From NCBI GenBank assembly GCA_023250675.1, contig JAHFAE010000008.1, positions 10,871-54,301 of the forward strand: a stretch of DNA of 43,431 bases, written 5' to 3'. Within the stretch, counting starts at the first letter, position 1; the number at the start of each line of letters is the position of its first letter. A program made the position numbers and the translations under genes. Source of the DNA: Oligoflexia bacterium (GTDB lineage: Bacteria > Bdellovibrionota > Bdellovibrionia > JABDDW01). Below are positions 1 through 8,321 of the stretch, piece after piece. The notes under the pieces are model-generated. The model was not told the DNA's origin, ran no database searches, and saw nothing but the letters and a program-made list of their open reading frames with translations.

Positions 1-298
1 CACCGTTGATCCAAAACACCTTTTTTATGGTGACACCCGCTAATTGATTATTCTGAATGCTCGTCAATAGTGGTTGACTTGCCCGTCTTGCAGCTTCACG
101 AAAATAATTTGTGACAGCCACCCGATCATAGCGGTTGGGTCGAGGAATATCCATATTAGGTGGTATCGTTAAGAGCAGAACCTTTTGGGTTTTCGTTCCC
201 ATCGTGTCCAATGCAAAATTCTTAAGCGAAGGATCGATGAGGGGTTTTGCAAAACTGATGTTAGATACTAAAAGCAGGACTGCAATAAGTAATTTCAC
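1..298 (-). CDS. S8 (subtilisin-like) protease, N-terminal fragment
   Basis: The frame is open from a GTG at 298 to the window edge (99 codons). A purine-rich ribosome binding site (AAGGGGGAAC) sits just upstream. The first 17 residues form a signal peptide (KLLIAVLLLVSNISFA). The following part reads like the propeptide that precedes secreted subtilases in this type of bacterium: a beta strand (KVLLLTIPP), then a helical stretch rich in Arg, then IKKVFWING. No catalytic residue is inside the window, so the protease call rests on the propeptide pattern and is an inference. The gene starts 18 bases after the small secreted protein at 317-721 and is probably co-transcribed with it. Confidence 0.55.
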   Translation of the reverse strand, partial: MKLLIAVLLLVSNISFAKPLIDPSLKNFALDTMGTKTQKVLLLTIPPNMDIPRPNRYDRVAVTNYFREAARRASQPLLTSIQNNQLAGVTIKKVFWING

Positions 299-316
299 GT
301 GTTCCCCCTTTTTTAT

Positions 317-721
317 TTATTTACAAGTCTCCGAAGCGATTGCCAAAAAATTCTGGGCTTGTCCGTCATACGCAATGGTTCCAAAAATCTTGTTGTCGAC
401 GAGAAGGCAGACTCTTTTTCCTGGTACTGTTAAATGCGCTGGCAAACTCCAATAGAATTCGCCAGTACTCTTACCGTACAGGTCGTTGAGACATGGCTCT
501 TTGAAAAGCTCCAAGGATAAAGTGCTAATTGCTTCAATGTACAGGTGACTTCGAACATAGTAGGTACAAACTCCAGCCTTGGCCTGAGTGTCAGTAAGCT
601 TCATGACGAGCTGTCGCCCTCCTGAATCTAACTTTTGTACTTGAGCTAGAATGTCGAAATCTGCGGAGGCTAAAACTGTTGTGGAAATCAAAGATAAGAC
701 AACTGCAAACGTTAATTTCAT
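317..721 (-). CDS. Small secreted protein of unknown function
   Basis: The protein has 134 residues. The ATG at 721 is chosen because a strong TTGGGGGGAAC ribosome binding site precedes it and because it places a clean signal peptide (MKLTFAVVLSLISTTVLASA) at the N-terminus. The mature part has four cysteines, suggesting two disulfides in the periplasm or outside the cell. I do not recognise the family. It lies directly upstream of the S8 protease fragment on the same strand, so a role as partner, inhibitor or substrate of that protease is possible but not shown. Confidence 0.7.
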   Translation of the reverse strand: MKLTFAVVLSLISTTVLASADFDILAQVQKLDSGGRQLVMKLTDTQAKAGVCTYYVRSHLYIEAISTLSLELFKEPCLNDLYGKSTGEFYWSLPAHLTVPGKRVCLLVDNKIFGTIAYDGQAQNFLAIASETCK

Positions 722-891
722 TGTTCCCCCCAAAAGAAATTAAAATCATTGCACTTCTCTAGTGTTCATGAGGGTGTATTTTCATTCATCATCGCTGTCA
801 ATAAATAAGCATGTAATTTTTTCTCGATCAAATTATGCATAGAGTCGTAAAATTTGTTCGTTAAATCTAACCAAACACTATATAAGGCCAC

Positions 892-1965
892 ATGCTTCAG
901 ATTCGAAAAAGCGATAAATTGCCAAAAGTGAACTATTCACCCCATCCCCGCTTTGGGACAATCTTCGCGCCACACCTCTTAAGAATTAATTTTTCTGCAG
1001 AAAATTTAGATGATCTAGTCGCTGAAATTATTCCGTTTGCCCGCGAGCCCTTTGCCCCTTCAACAATCGCACTTCATTACGGCCAAAGTGTTTTTGAAGG
1101 ACTGAAAGTTTATCGCCAGCAAGATGGTTCAGTGGGTGCTTTTCGAGCCGACCTTCATGCGACCCGATTTATGAAATCAGCAAGCCGTATGGCCATGCCC
1201 GTAATTGGCGAAAAAGTTTTTCTTGATTGTTTACGTGAATACATGAATTTTGAAAGTGAATCGGTACCTTTTGAACCCGATCATTCTCTTTACATTCGGC
1301 CACTTCAAATTGGCCGAGATGAAATTGTAAAAGTTGGTCGCTCAAAAAATTACACTTTTTATATCATGTCTAGTATCGCAGGTAGCTATTTTCAAGGGGG
1401 CGCTTCAAAAGCCGCACGAGTTTTTGTAAATCGAAAGTTTGTTCGAGCATTTCCGGGTGGTTTGGGAGAGATTAAAACTGCCGCCAATTACGCCGCAAGC
1501 CTTGGTCCCCAGTTCTATGCAGAGCAATTTAAATGTGATCAGGTTTTGTATCTTGATGCCATTCGCCATGAATTCATTGATGAACTCGGTGGAATGAATT
1601 TCTTTATGGTAAAAAATGGAGAGCTCGTAACTCCTCCGCTTACGGGAACTATTTTAAATGGTGTCACTAGAAAATCCATTTTAGAAATTGCACCAAGTCT
1701 TAATTTAAGAACTCGTGAGGAACCTATTTCGTTGAATAGCCTCATCGCAGACATTAATTCAGGTAAAGTAACCGAGACATTCGCGTGTGGGACGGCTGCG
1801 GTCATTCATTCTATCGGAGAACTCGTGGTTCAAGATGATTCTGATGGTCCAACCAAAACTGTAAAATTACCTACGGAAAATCCTATTGGGTCTCGACTCT
1901 TAGATGTTTTGAAAAAAACTCAACGGGGGTTTGTTAAAGGTCCTGGTAATTGGATTTTTAGGTAA
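892..1965 (+). CDS. ilvE: Branched-chain amino acid aminotransferase
   Basis: This is a class IV PLP-dependent aminotransferase that moves the amino group between glutamate and the 2-oxo acids of leucine, isoleucine and valine, in the cytoplasm. The 357-residue length fits the type II BCAT subfamily. Visible signatures are the FEGLKVYR segment near residue 68, the PLP-lysine region GGLGEIKTAANYAAS with Lys195, and the DELGGMNFF segment after residue 230. An AAGG ribosome binding site lies a few bases before the ATG. The gene converges on the beta-barrel gene at 1967-2878 with one base between the stop codons. The 170 bases upstream separate it from divergent genes and should hold its promoter. 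Confidence 0.95.
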   Translation: MLQIRKSDKLPKVNYSPHPRFGTIFAPHLLRINFSAENLDDLVAEIIPFAREPFAPSTIALHYGQSVFEGLKVYRQQDGSVGAFRADLHATRFMKSASRMAMPVIGEKVFLDCLREYMNFESESVPFEPDHSLYIRPLQIGRDEIVKVGRSKNYTFYIMSSIAGSYFQGGASKAARVFVNRKFVRAFPGGLGEIKTAANYAASLGPQFYAEQFKCDQVLYLDAIRHEFIDELGGMNFFMVKNGELVTPPLTGTILNGVTRKSILEIAPSLNLRTREEPISLNSLIADINSGKVTETFACGTAAVIHSIGELVVQDDSDGPTKTVKLPTENPIGSRLLDVLKKTQRGFVKGPGNWIFR

Positions 1966-1966
1966 A

Positions 1967-2878
1967 TTAAAATTCGTGGGTTATGCCCATACCGACAAAT
2001 TTCAAATTTCCCGTAGTCAAGGGGGTCAACCCAACCATCATTTCAACATCTAAGTCCTTTAAATAATAGAAAGTGCTTCGAATCTCGCAAGTAGTAAGGG
2101 GACTATTATCGATTTCTGAAATTGAATGAAACGCGCTTGCGGCCAAAAATACTTCTTCAAATTTATAACCCGCCTCACCTCCATATCCCACCCTTAAAAA
2201 GCTCTGAGAGAGAACGGTGGCAGAGGATGAAAAAAACTTTGAAATTTCTTGAGAATTGAGGTCCGCCATACTTTCACTATAAAAATAATAACTCCCATGT
2301 AACCTAAAATGCCAATTTCTTAGGCCCCAATATTTAATCGAAGCTCCCAATGACGGGTCCCTAACTATGACAGTACTCGCCGTATCTCCACCAAATCGTC
2401 TTCGAACGGGAGCACCATCAGCTAAGAAAAAAGAAATAAATCGAAGCTGAGGATAGAAACTGAAAAACCAACTTTCACACGCATAATCTAAGTTAGTTCC
2501 AAGAGTATTCGTCGTGATTTGACCTGCTTGCCCCCAGAGATCGTAATTAAACCCGTAACTCCATTTCTCTTCAGGGTCACTCTTAATGCCCAATCTAAGT
2601 TCTCGTGTATCTAAACTATCAGGTGCTCCATCATCAGTATGCCCTTGAGTTCTCCCGAATCCTGCTGACATTCGCGTACCGGTTTGAAAACTAAAGTCCC
2701 CGTCCAAATTAAATTCAGTAACTCGATTTGAATCCACTCTCAAATCTGCCGTGATTGAAGCTTTATTCTTGTTTTCTTCTTCTATTTTTTTGAGATCGTC
2801 CCCGAAACCTCGTAATGAAAAAGTACCGAGGAAGACGAGTAATAGTAGAATCAGTTTACGGTTGAGGACTTTGGTCAA
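1967..2878 (-). CDS. Predicted outer-membrane beta-barrel protein
   Basis: The start is taken as the TTG at 2878, six bases after an AGGAG site. This gives a 303-residue protein with a signal peptide (hydrophobic core LILLLLVFLGTFSL). An ATG-type start further upstream would add 15 residues without a good ribosome binding site. After a charged linker the sequence alternates polar and hydrophobic residues in strand-like runs rich in Tyr, Phe and Gly. It ends with GMGITHEF, and a C-terminal phenylalanine on a final strand is the usual outer-membrane assembly signal. No specific family is recognised. Function as porin or surface barrel is inferred. Confidence 0.65.
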   Translation of the reverse strand: MTKVLNRKLILLLLVFLGTFSLRGFGDDLKKIEEENKNKASITADLRVDSNRVTEFNLDGDFSFQTGTRMSAGFGRTQGHTDDGAPDSLDTRELRLGIKSDPEEKWSYGFNYDLWGQAGQITTNTLGTNLDYACESWFFSFYPQLRFISFFLADGAPVRRRFGGDTASTVIVRDPSLGASIKYWGLRNWHFRLHGSYYFYSESMADLNSQEISKFFSSSATVLSQSFLRVGYGGEAGYKFEEVFLAASAFHSISEIDNSPLTTCEIRSTFYYLKDLDVEMMVGLTPLTTGNLKFVGMGITHEF

Positions 2879-2942
2879 CGAGTGCTCCTTTCGGCAGTAG
2901 AGTAAGGAGCCTCCTTGGGCCATGCAAGATTTTTTTTCGAAT

Positions 2943-2972
2943 AAAAAAACGCCACTCCATTTTGAAGTGGCG
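2943..2972 (-). terminator. Rho-independent terminator for the 2994-3392 gene
   Basis: A 7-bp GC-rich stem (2950-2956 with 2966-2972, CGCCACT/AGTGGCG) is followed on the minus strand by seven T residues (2943-2949). It lies just downstream of the minus-strand gene at 2994-3392 and isolates it from the barrel gene. Confidence 0.85.
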
Positions 2973-2993
2973 CTTGTAAAACTTACGTACTGA

Positions 2994-3392
2994 TTAAGCT
3001 GCGCGGGTCAGGAAAAATCTTTCGCCGCGATCCATATTCCTTTTGAGGTAATTGTATCTTCGTACATCTTTTGAAAACGCGCTTTTAAAGGTCCTGTTGT
3101 ATTTAACAAAAACTTTATCAAGAAACGAATAATAGGTTTTATACAAGTGATTTGAGAAGAAGTGACCATACCAGGTTTTCGCACTTCGGCTTGAAATCCA
3201 GTAAGTTCTCGTGAAATTTTTGATTTCTTTATTCAAAATATTCCACCAAGCGGTAGCTTCTGCTTTGTGTATGAAGTTTCCGATAAAAATGCACTTTTTG
3301 TCCCAGTGAACTGAAACTTCCCAACCTTGCCCCACTGTTTTGCAATAAGCTTTGAAGTAGAACTGGCCGAAACGATAAGAATTGCTTTTCAT
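2994..3392 (-). CDS. Hypothetical basic, aromatic-rich protein
   Basis: The protein has 132 residues with no signal peptide or membrane segment. The ATG follows a GAGGAG site. The sequence is strikingly rich in Lys, Arg, Phe, Tyr and Trp (for example RTYWISSRSAKTWYGHFF), which suggests a nucleic-acid-binding or otherwise highly basic cytoplasmic protein. I recognise no family. The gene stands alone as a monocistron: it has its own terminator directly downstream, and about 240 bases without a gene lie upstream. Confidence 0.65.
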   Translation of the reverse strand: MKSNSYRFGQFYFKAYCKTVGQGWEVSVHWDKKCIFIGNFIHKAEATAWWNILNKEIKNFTRTYWISSRSAKTWYGHFFSNHLYKTYYSFLDKVFVKYNRTFKSAFSKDVRRYNYLKRNMDRGERFFLTRAA

Positions 3393-3633
3393 GACATCTC
3401 CTCTTTTTATGTTAGTTACGAGTATTGATTCGGAAGAAAGTGTCGCACAACAGCGTTAATCGAATAAAGAATTAAAAAAAAATCTGTGCCTTAGTTGAGG
3501 TTAAAAAATGGAGGCTCCAGGCCGTTCAGGTGATTGCAGATCGGTTAGCTCAATGCGGCTTCAAGGCAAGTTTGAATCAGTTGTCAATTTCGTTGCCATA
3601 ATTGTTCTGGAACTCATATATTGAAATGCAATT

Positions 3634-4101
3634 ATGCTAAAACATTTGATTAAGCTCGTTTCGCCAGGCCATTTCTTAACAAAATCAGAAACCAAAATCC
3701 TTATGACTCGTGTGGCTGAGTTCGAAAATGAAACTGGGTGCCAGTTGCTTTTTCATTTTCGGAGAAAATTGGGCGTATCTCCTTTGGAAACTAACAGAGA
3801 ATTATTTTTTAAGTTCAAATTGAATGAAACAAAGCATCACAATGCCATCCTGGTCACTTTGGCCCTGGCCGAGAAAAAGTTTGCCATTTGGGCCGATGAG
3901 GGTGTGATTCGCAAAACTGGCGACAAACTATGGCATGAAGTAAGCCGAGCAATGTCAAAGAGCATGAGTCACGGCCAACACTTAGGCGCACTTTTGGAGG
4001 CTATGGACATTTCTCAACAGGTATTAGCTTTGGAACAGCCCCAAGATTTAAGATCCGAAGGCAACGAATTACCAAACAATCCCCTTATCGAAGATGAGTA
4101 A
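3634..4101 (+). CDS. TPM-domain protein without membrane anchor
   Basis: The 155 residues form one TPM (TLP18.3/Psb32/MOLO-1) domain, with the typical pattern of an N-terminal helix, the core strand AILVTLALAEKKFAIWADEGV and a C-terminal helix pair. There is no signal peptide, so it is probably cytoplasmic or membrane-peripheral. It overlaps the next gene, a secreted or membrane TPM protein, by 8 bases, and the two are very likely translated together. TPM pairs of this kind often sit behind a lemA gene, which is absent here. No ribosome binding site is visible. A TTGCCA...TATATT promoter-like pair (3593-3622, 18-base spacer) would give an almost leaderless transcript. Confidence 0.8.
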   Translation: MLKHLIKLVSPGHFLTKSETKILMTRVAEFENETGCQLLFHFRRKLGVSPLETNRELFFKFKLNETKHHNAILVTLALAEKKFAIWADEGVIRKTGDKLWHEVSRAMSKSMSHGQHLGALLEAMDISQQVLALEQPQDLRSEGNELPNNPLIEDE

Positions 4102-4888
4102 GTTTACTCAACATTTATTTTTCGCGTTAAGTGCTTTGGCTCTTTATGTCAATTTGGGTATGGCAAAAGAAGTACCACCGGCGCCCTCGACGTTTGTCTA
4201 TGATGACGTAAGTTTGTTGAGTAAGGAGAAAAACGAATCCCTCAACGTTGCACTTAATTTTATTCAATCAAGAACTCGCGCCCAAGTGGTCGTCGCCATA
4301 TTCAGTTCTCTAGACGGTGAAATTCTAGAGGATTTTGCAAACAAGGTATTTCGAGCTTGGAAAATTGGGGACAAATCTCGAAACGATGGGGTTCTGATAT
4401 TGATAGCTTTTAATGAGCGGAAATATCGAACTGAAGTTGGCTATGGGTTAGAGGGCGCATTGACCGACGCTTTCACTAAGCAAGTTGCGGAGAGAATTTT
4501 AGTCCCAGCATTTAAGCATAAAAATTTTTATAACGGGCTTTCGGGACTAGTCGAGGTGTACGGAAAAAAAATTGCGGGCGAAAACCCCGACGTCGGCGAT
4601 AGGCCACCCCGTTCAATACGGGGTTTTCATCTGTCTGACTTACCGCCACTTATCATCCTATTGATTGTTCTGAGCATCATTACAATTGTTCGCCGTATTT
4701 TTTGGATATTTTCTGGTCGAACAATCGGGAAAAGACGCCGTGGCCCCTTCCGATGGTGGGACGACGGAGGCTGGGGTGGAGGCTTTGGCGGCGGGGGCGG
4801 CGGTTTTGGAGGCGGAATCGGAGGCGGTGGGGGATTCAGCGGTGGGGGTGGATTTAGTGGCGGCGGCGGGTCTAGCGGGAGTTGGTAG
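4094..4888 (+). CDS. YgcG-family TPM-domain membrane protein with Gly-rich tail
   Basis: The protein has 264 residues. It starts with a signal peptide (about 1-24), then a TPM domain (about 30-155) with the family hallmarks FANKVFRAWKIGDKSRNDGV and YRTEVGYGLEGALTD, one transmembrane segment (about 185-205, LPPLIILLIVLSIITIV) and a basic stretch. It ends in a long glycine and serine tail. This order matches the YgcG family, which is membrane-anchored with the TPM domain outside. TPM domains have been assigned phosphatase or assembly-chaperone roles in other organisms, so the biochemical role here is open. It is coupled to the upstream TPM gene by an 8-base overlap. Confidence 0.85.
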   Translation: MSKFTQHLFFALSALALYVNLGMAKEVPPAPSTFVYDDVSLLSKEKNESLNVALNFIQSRTRAQVVVAIFSSLDGEILEDFANKVFRAWKIGDKSRNDGVLILIAFNERKYRTEVGYGLEGALTDAFTKQVAERILVPAFKHKNFYNGLSGLVEVYGKKIAGENPDVGDRPPRSIRGFHLSDLPPLIILLIVLSIITIVRRIFWIFSGRTIGKRRRGPFRWWDDGGWGGGFGGGGGGFGGGIGGGGGFSGGGGFSGGGGSSGSW

Positions 4889-4902
4889 TACTTCCTCTAA
4901 AT

Positions 4903-5589
4903 TTATCTCTTTCCAAATGAATTTACGGCGAAACCAAAAGTCCCAATCCATTGACGTTCATCTTCGCAAGTGCAGTCGCCTCTAAACTTTCTTAAATGTC
5001 CGTTACCCGCTTCTATAAAAAACTTCCTAAACCGAAATCCGCCGACAAATGCACTGATCCTAGCGCTGTCTATTGTTGATTCGTCCATTGTAGGTTTAAT
5101 TCCGTAAAATCGATATCCGGCATAAAAGTTTTTGATGCCTTTGGCCGCAAGTGGAGTAATGTCTACGAGAACTGCAGCCGTAAATGCCGATCCTAAAAAG
5201 GTACTGCCTTCGACACCTAAACCTAAAGTTCCCTTTAAAGTTTGTAATTCAGCCCTAACTCCAAGGGCACTGGGTAAACCGACTACAAATGAAATATCGC
5301 CGGTGAATTTTGAAGTATTTGAGTTTTGATCTGAAGTTGACTGCGCTTCTGTCAATTTGCTCGAAGCTACGACTGCTGTTTGTTCCCCGACGATAGGATT
5401 ACCGAAGGTATCTATTTTTACCAGAGCAATGGGCAGTCCGCTTGCCTCCGAAGCGATTCTTGCCCTCTGAATAACTTTATCTGAAATAACCATGATTTCA
5501 GTTTTTGATTCATCCGCTTGAGCCAAATTCAGTCCGCTAATGGAACTCAGCGAAAACATTCCCGCCATTATTAATTGAGTTAATTTCAT
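4903..5589 (-). CDS. Hypothetical secreted protein, possible outer-membrane barrel
   Basis: The ATG at 5589 follows GGAGA and yields a signal peptide (MKLTQLIMAGMFSLSS...AQA). A TTG 15 bases upstream lacks support. The mature part (about 200 residues) begins with a Ser/Thr/Gln-rich region and continues with strand-like, glycine-rich segments (FVVGLPSALGVRAELQTL, AGYRFYGIKP, ISAFVGGFRFRKFFIEAG). A CTCED motif lies near the C-terminus. The pattern suggests a small beta-barrel, although the last residue is Arg rather than Phe or Trp. No family is recognised. It converges with the YgcG gene. The 294 bases upstream, to the next gene, hold nothing I can identify. Confidence 0.6.
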   Translation of the reverse strand: MKLTQLIMAGMFSLSSISGLNLAQADESKTEIMVISDKVIQRARIASEASGLPIALVKIDTFGNPIVGEQTAVVASSKLTEAQSTSDQNSNTSKFTGDISFVVGLPSALGVRAELQTLKGTLGLGVEGSTFLGSAFTAAVLVDITPLAAKGIKNFYAGYRFYGIKPTMDESTIDSARISAFVGGFRFRKFFIEAGNGHLRKFRGDCTCEDERQWIGTFGFAVNSFGKR

Positions 5590-5883
5590 ATATCGAATCT
5601 CCAAAAGGTTTATTGATCAAGCACTATCTACAGCTATTAAGCAGGTTTGGTGCCAACATGGAGATCCAATAGTTTGAAAGGCGAGAAAAAGAGGCCGTCT
5701 ATAAGAGTGACGAGTTGGTAATTTGTTTATGCCTTAAAAGAATTGAAACTTTTGCTTCGCTGTCAAATCCCCCAACACCTAACCCTTACAATAAGGCCGG
5801 CCTCCTCCAACTAAAAATGATTTGAAGTAGATAAATTCAGGCCCAGACTTTGCTTAAGCAAGTAAATTGGAATGGGAGAAAAA

Positions 5884-7563
5884 ATGAATAAGCTCCTGGG
5901 TAAATACAAACCACGAGTGTCCTTGGCGATCCTATCCCTACCATTTTGCCTGTCTCTCACGAGCTGTCTTGAATACGATCAAACGGTTATTCGCCCCGAA
6001 CACACCAATGTAGGAAATCCGGAGCCCGCGCCCAGACCCTTTATAAAAATTAATAAAAATCATAAAGTGCTCCTAGCCATATTCGACTCGGGCATTGATT
6101 ACAACCATCCCGATCTCATCAACAATGTTCATTTCGAACTTGATGAAAAGGGAAATCCCATCGGCGCTGGCAAAGACTATATGGCTAACGACAATTGGGC
6201 ATCGTGGCGTGTGGTTGATACTAACTCTTACGAATTTCAATATTTAAGTACAGAAGAAAAAGAAGACCAACTGAAACAAACAACTGAGAAAAAGTATAAT
6301 ACAGATTTAAGACGCAGAATTGGCGAAAGACAATGTCTCTTAAAAGAAGTCATAGAAATCGACCCAAGACTCAGTCAATTCACTCATCCTTATCGAGCAA
6401 CAATCGAAGAAGAACAAACCACTTATCGTCATGGAACCCATGTGGCGGGACTTATGACCTACGATAGGCCCGATTTTGGCCTTATTCCTTATCGCATTCT
6501 CCCCTATCATCAAAATCGCCAGGACAAAATTGATTCTAATATTGGCAAAGCCGACAAATTTGCAGAAAATTTTGCCGACGCCATATCCGATGCCGATAAA
6601 AAAGGAGTAAAGATTGTAAACTTGAGTATCGGTGGATCCTTTTTGCGACCTGATGATGTGAGCTCTCCTAAAGATGAAGCAGCTCTCGAAAAATTCAACA
6701 ATCTGACTGCAATCATTAGTAAACGCCTCACAGAAATTATTAAGACTTATCCCCATATTCTCTTTGTTGCCGCAGCAGGAAACGATTCAGGGTGGAGCGA
6801 CAATGATTCTCGAATCCAATATCCCTGTGGTGTGGAGGCAGATAATATTCTCTGTGTAGGAGCTTTAAACAAACGAGATTCTAAAGCGACTTTTACAAAT
6901 GTACCGTTAAGTGATGTAGATTTGGTTTTTGCACCAGGAGCAAAAGTAAATTCTCTCTCCCCATCAGATTACTGTCCTTTCTTGAATCAACTTCTGGACT
7001 CTTTTTTAACCGAGAAATCAGGAGCACCTCTATGTTCATATAAAGAAGTCGAAGGTCCTCGCGCCCCTGATTCAGAGAAAATATGGACTGTTAATGAAAA
7101 TGTAAAAAGAGCCAAATCTGTCATAATCAAAGCCGCCTATGAGGCTTGTTCCTACAAAGACAACCAATATATTAAATTTAATGGAACCTCCATGGCCACG
7201 CCTTTAGTCTCACATCTCGCAGCTGAAATTTTAGCTGAAAAGAATTACGCCAAGGCCTCAGAAGTTATTGAACAAATAAAACTTAAAGCCCAGGTTAAAA
7301 AAGGAAAGTCATTTACAGCATTTTGGTTAACAGACTCCATGCTAATGCCAAGAAGTTGGGACAAGAAAAAAGATTCTCAAGGGCCGAATACGACACCTGT
7401 ACTGAAACTTACCTCAAATCAATCTTTGCAAAATCAAACCACGTCTCTTCATCGTCAAGTGTATGATTACATGAGTTTGGATCTTAATTCCTATTTGAAC
7501 CATCCTGATTTGATGCCCTTGAAGATAATCATGGGAACTCAGAGTACCGAACTCCAGAATTGA
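5884..7563 (+). CDS. S8 serine protease, lipoprotein
   Basis: This is a subtilase with a complete catalytic triad: Asp68 in AIFDSGIDYNHPDL, His183 in YRHGTHVAGLM and Ser436 in NGTSMATPL. The oxyanion Asn is in AAAGNDSGW. The start at 5884 is chosen because GGGAG lies five bases upstream. The resulting N-terminus is a lipoprotein signal with a lipobox ending in LTSC. There is no recognisable propeptide: the catalytic Asp comes only about 40 residues after the lipid-modified Cys. A long insert of about 110 residues separates the Asp and His motifs. The enzyme should be anchored in the envelope, cutting proteins in the periplasm or outside. Confidence 0.92.
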   Translation: MNKLLGKYKPRVSLAILSLPFCLSLTSCLEYDQTVIRPEHTNVGNPEPAPRPFIKINKNHKVLLAIFDSGIDYNHPDLINNVHFELDEKGNPIGAGKDYMANDNWASWRVVDTNSYEFQYLSTEEKEDQLKQTTEKKYNTDLRRRIGERQCLLKEVIEIDPRLSQFTHPYRATIEEEQTTYRHGTHVAGLMTYDRPDFGLIPYRILPYHQNRQDKIDSNIGKADKFAENFADAISDADKKGVKIVNLSIGGSFLRPDDVSSPKDEAALEKFNNLTAIISKRLTEIIKTYPHILFVAAAGNDSGWSDNDSRIQYPCGVEADNILCVGALNKRDSKATFTNVPLSDVDLVFAPGAKVNSLSPSDYCPFLNQLLDSFLTEKSGAPLCSYKEVEGPRAPDSEKIWTVNENVKRAKSVIIKAAYEACSYKDNQYIKFNGTSMATPLVSHLAAEILAEKNYAKASEVIEQIKLKAQVKKGKSFTAFWLTDSMLMPRSWDKKKDSQGPNTTPVLKLTSNQSLQNQTTSLHRQVYDYMSLDLNSYLNHPDLMPLKIIMGTQSTELQN

Positions 7564-7582
7564 TGGTCTTGTGTTGAGAATC

Positions 7583-8026
7583 TTAGCCCAACTCTTTTAT
7601 TACAAGTTTGAGATCTGACCATGTCGTCTTTTTTTCACCGGGATTTTTTAAGAGCAATGCCAAATCATGGGTAATTAATATTTTCCGACCGTCCACTTCA
7701 AAGAACTCGCCTCGCTTAGGACTTTGAGACAATTCACTACGAAACAATGTTTGCGCTAAATCATCGCCAAAAAAGACTGTCACTTGCGCTTTAATTTCTA
7801 AAAATCGACTCTCATCTTGGGTCCAAAAAACCTCAGATTCTTGCAGACCCATTGCAGAAATCATATTTTTTAGGAGAATACCATATGGCCCTAAACCGAT
7901 TAAATCTTGTGCGATTTTTGAGTCACCTAGACCTTTGCCAACAAACAAAACTTTGGCAAATTTTGTGTTTAGATTGAAATACTGCACTCCCAATACATCT
8001 TTAAGATAGGCAAAATTTTCCTTCAT
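7583..8026 (-). CDS. Degenerate family-4-like uracil-DNA glycosylase fold protein
   Basis: The 147 residues follow the layout of a family 4/5 uracil-DNA glycosylase core. The order is a first strand and loop (KVLFVGKGLGDSK, near residue 25), the LLKNMISAMGLQESEVFW segment (51-68), a strand QVTVFFGDDLAQTLF (81-95), and the C-terminal KILITHDLALLLKNPGEK (115-132) with a WSDLK end. Both active-site motifs look altered: the expected GEAPG reads GKGLG, and the expected HPS/HPA reads DLA. The N-terminal iron-sulfur cysteines are absent. The start at 8026 follows an AGAGG site. It is likely a non-catalytic DNA-binding relative. The family assignment is by eye. Confidence 0.55.
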   Translation of the reverse strand: MKENFAYLKDVLGVQYFNLNTKFAKVLFVGKGLGDSKIAQDLIGLGPYGILLKNMISAMGLQESEVFWTQDESRFLEIKAQVTVFFGDDLAQTLFRSELSQSPKRGEFFEVDGRKILITHDLALLLKNPGEKKTTWSDLKLVIKELG

Positions 8027-8101
8027 TTTTCCTCTAAAAAAAATCCTCAAGTTCTGAGCTCTTTTCTCCGTTCGTAGATATGTCAGTCAGGAGGACAGAC
8101 T

Positions 8102-8299
8102 ATGAACTCAATCAAAGGCTTTGCCGTGACACAAACTAATCCCGAAGATGTTGTTAGCAATCTTGAGACCTGCTGTCTCTGTGGCGCAAGACTCAGATTT
8201 AGCCACAAAACCGACTACCTTAAAATGGAAGTCCAAGAAGAGGCTGCGTGCCCTGATTGCGGAGTCAAAAATAAGGTCGCAAACTTCATTTTGCAATAA
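8102..8299 (+). CDS. Small zinc-ribbon protein
   Basis: The 65-residue protein carries two CxxC knuckles (CCLCG near residue 24 and CPDCG near residue 50) separated by about 25 residues, which makes one zinc ribbon. A GGAGG ribosome binding site lies eight bases before the ATG. The protein has no signal peptide. It is divergent from the UDG-like gene and convergent with uvrC. Function is unknown; a small transcription or RNA-associated zinc ribbon is likely. Confidence 0.75.
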   Translation: MNSIKGFAVTQTNPEDVVSNLETCCLCGARLRFSHKTDYLKMEVQEEAACPDCGVKNKVANFILQ

Positions 8300-8321
8300 T
8301 TAGTTGGAATAACATCGAGAT

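Noticed and set aside
135-455. 106-residue plus-strand frame at the window start
   Set aside because: It lies opposite the S8 fragment and the small secreted gene, both of which have signal peptides and ribosome binding sites.
4658-4985. Alanine-rich frames on both strands across the YgcG tail
   Set aside because: They are shadows of the repetitive glycine codons of the real gene.
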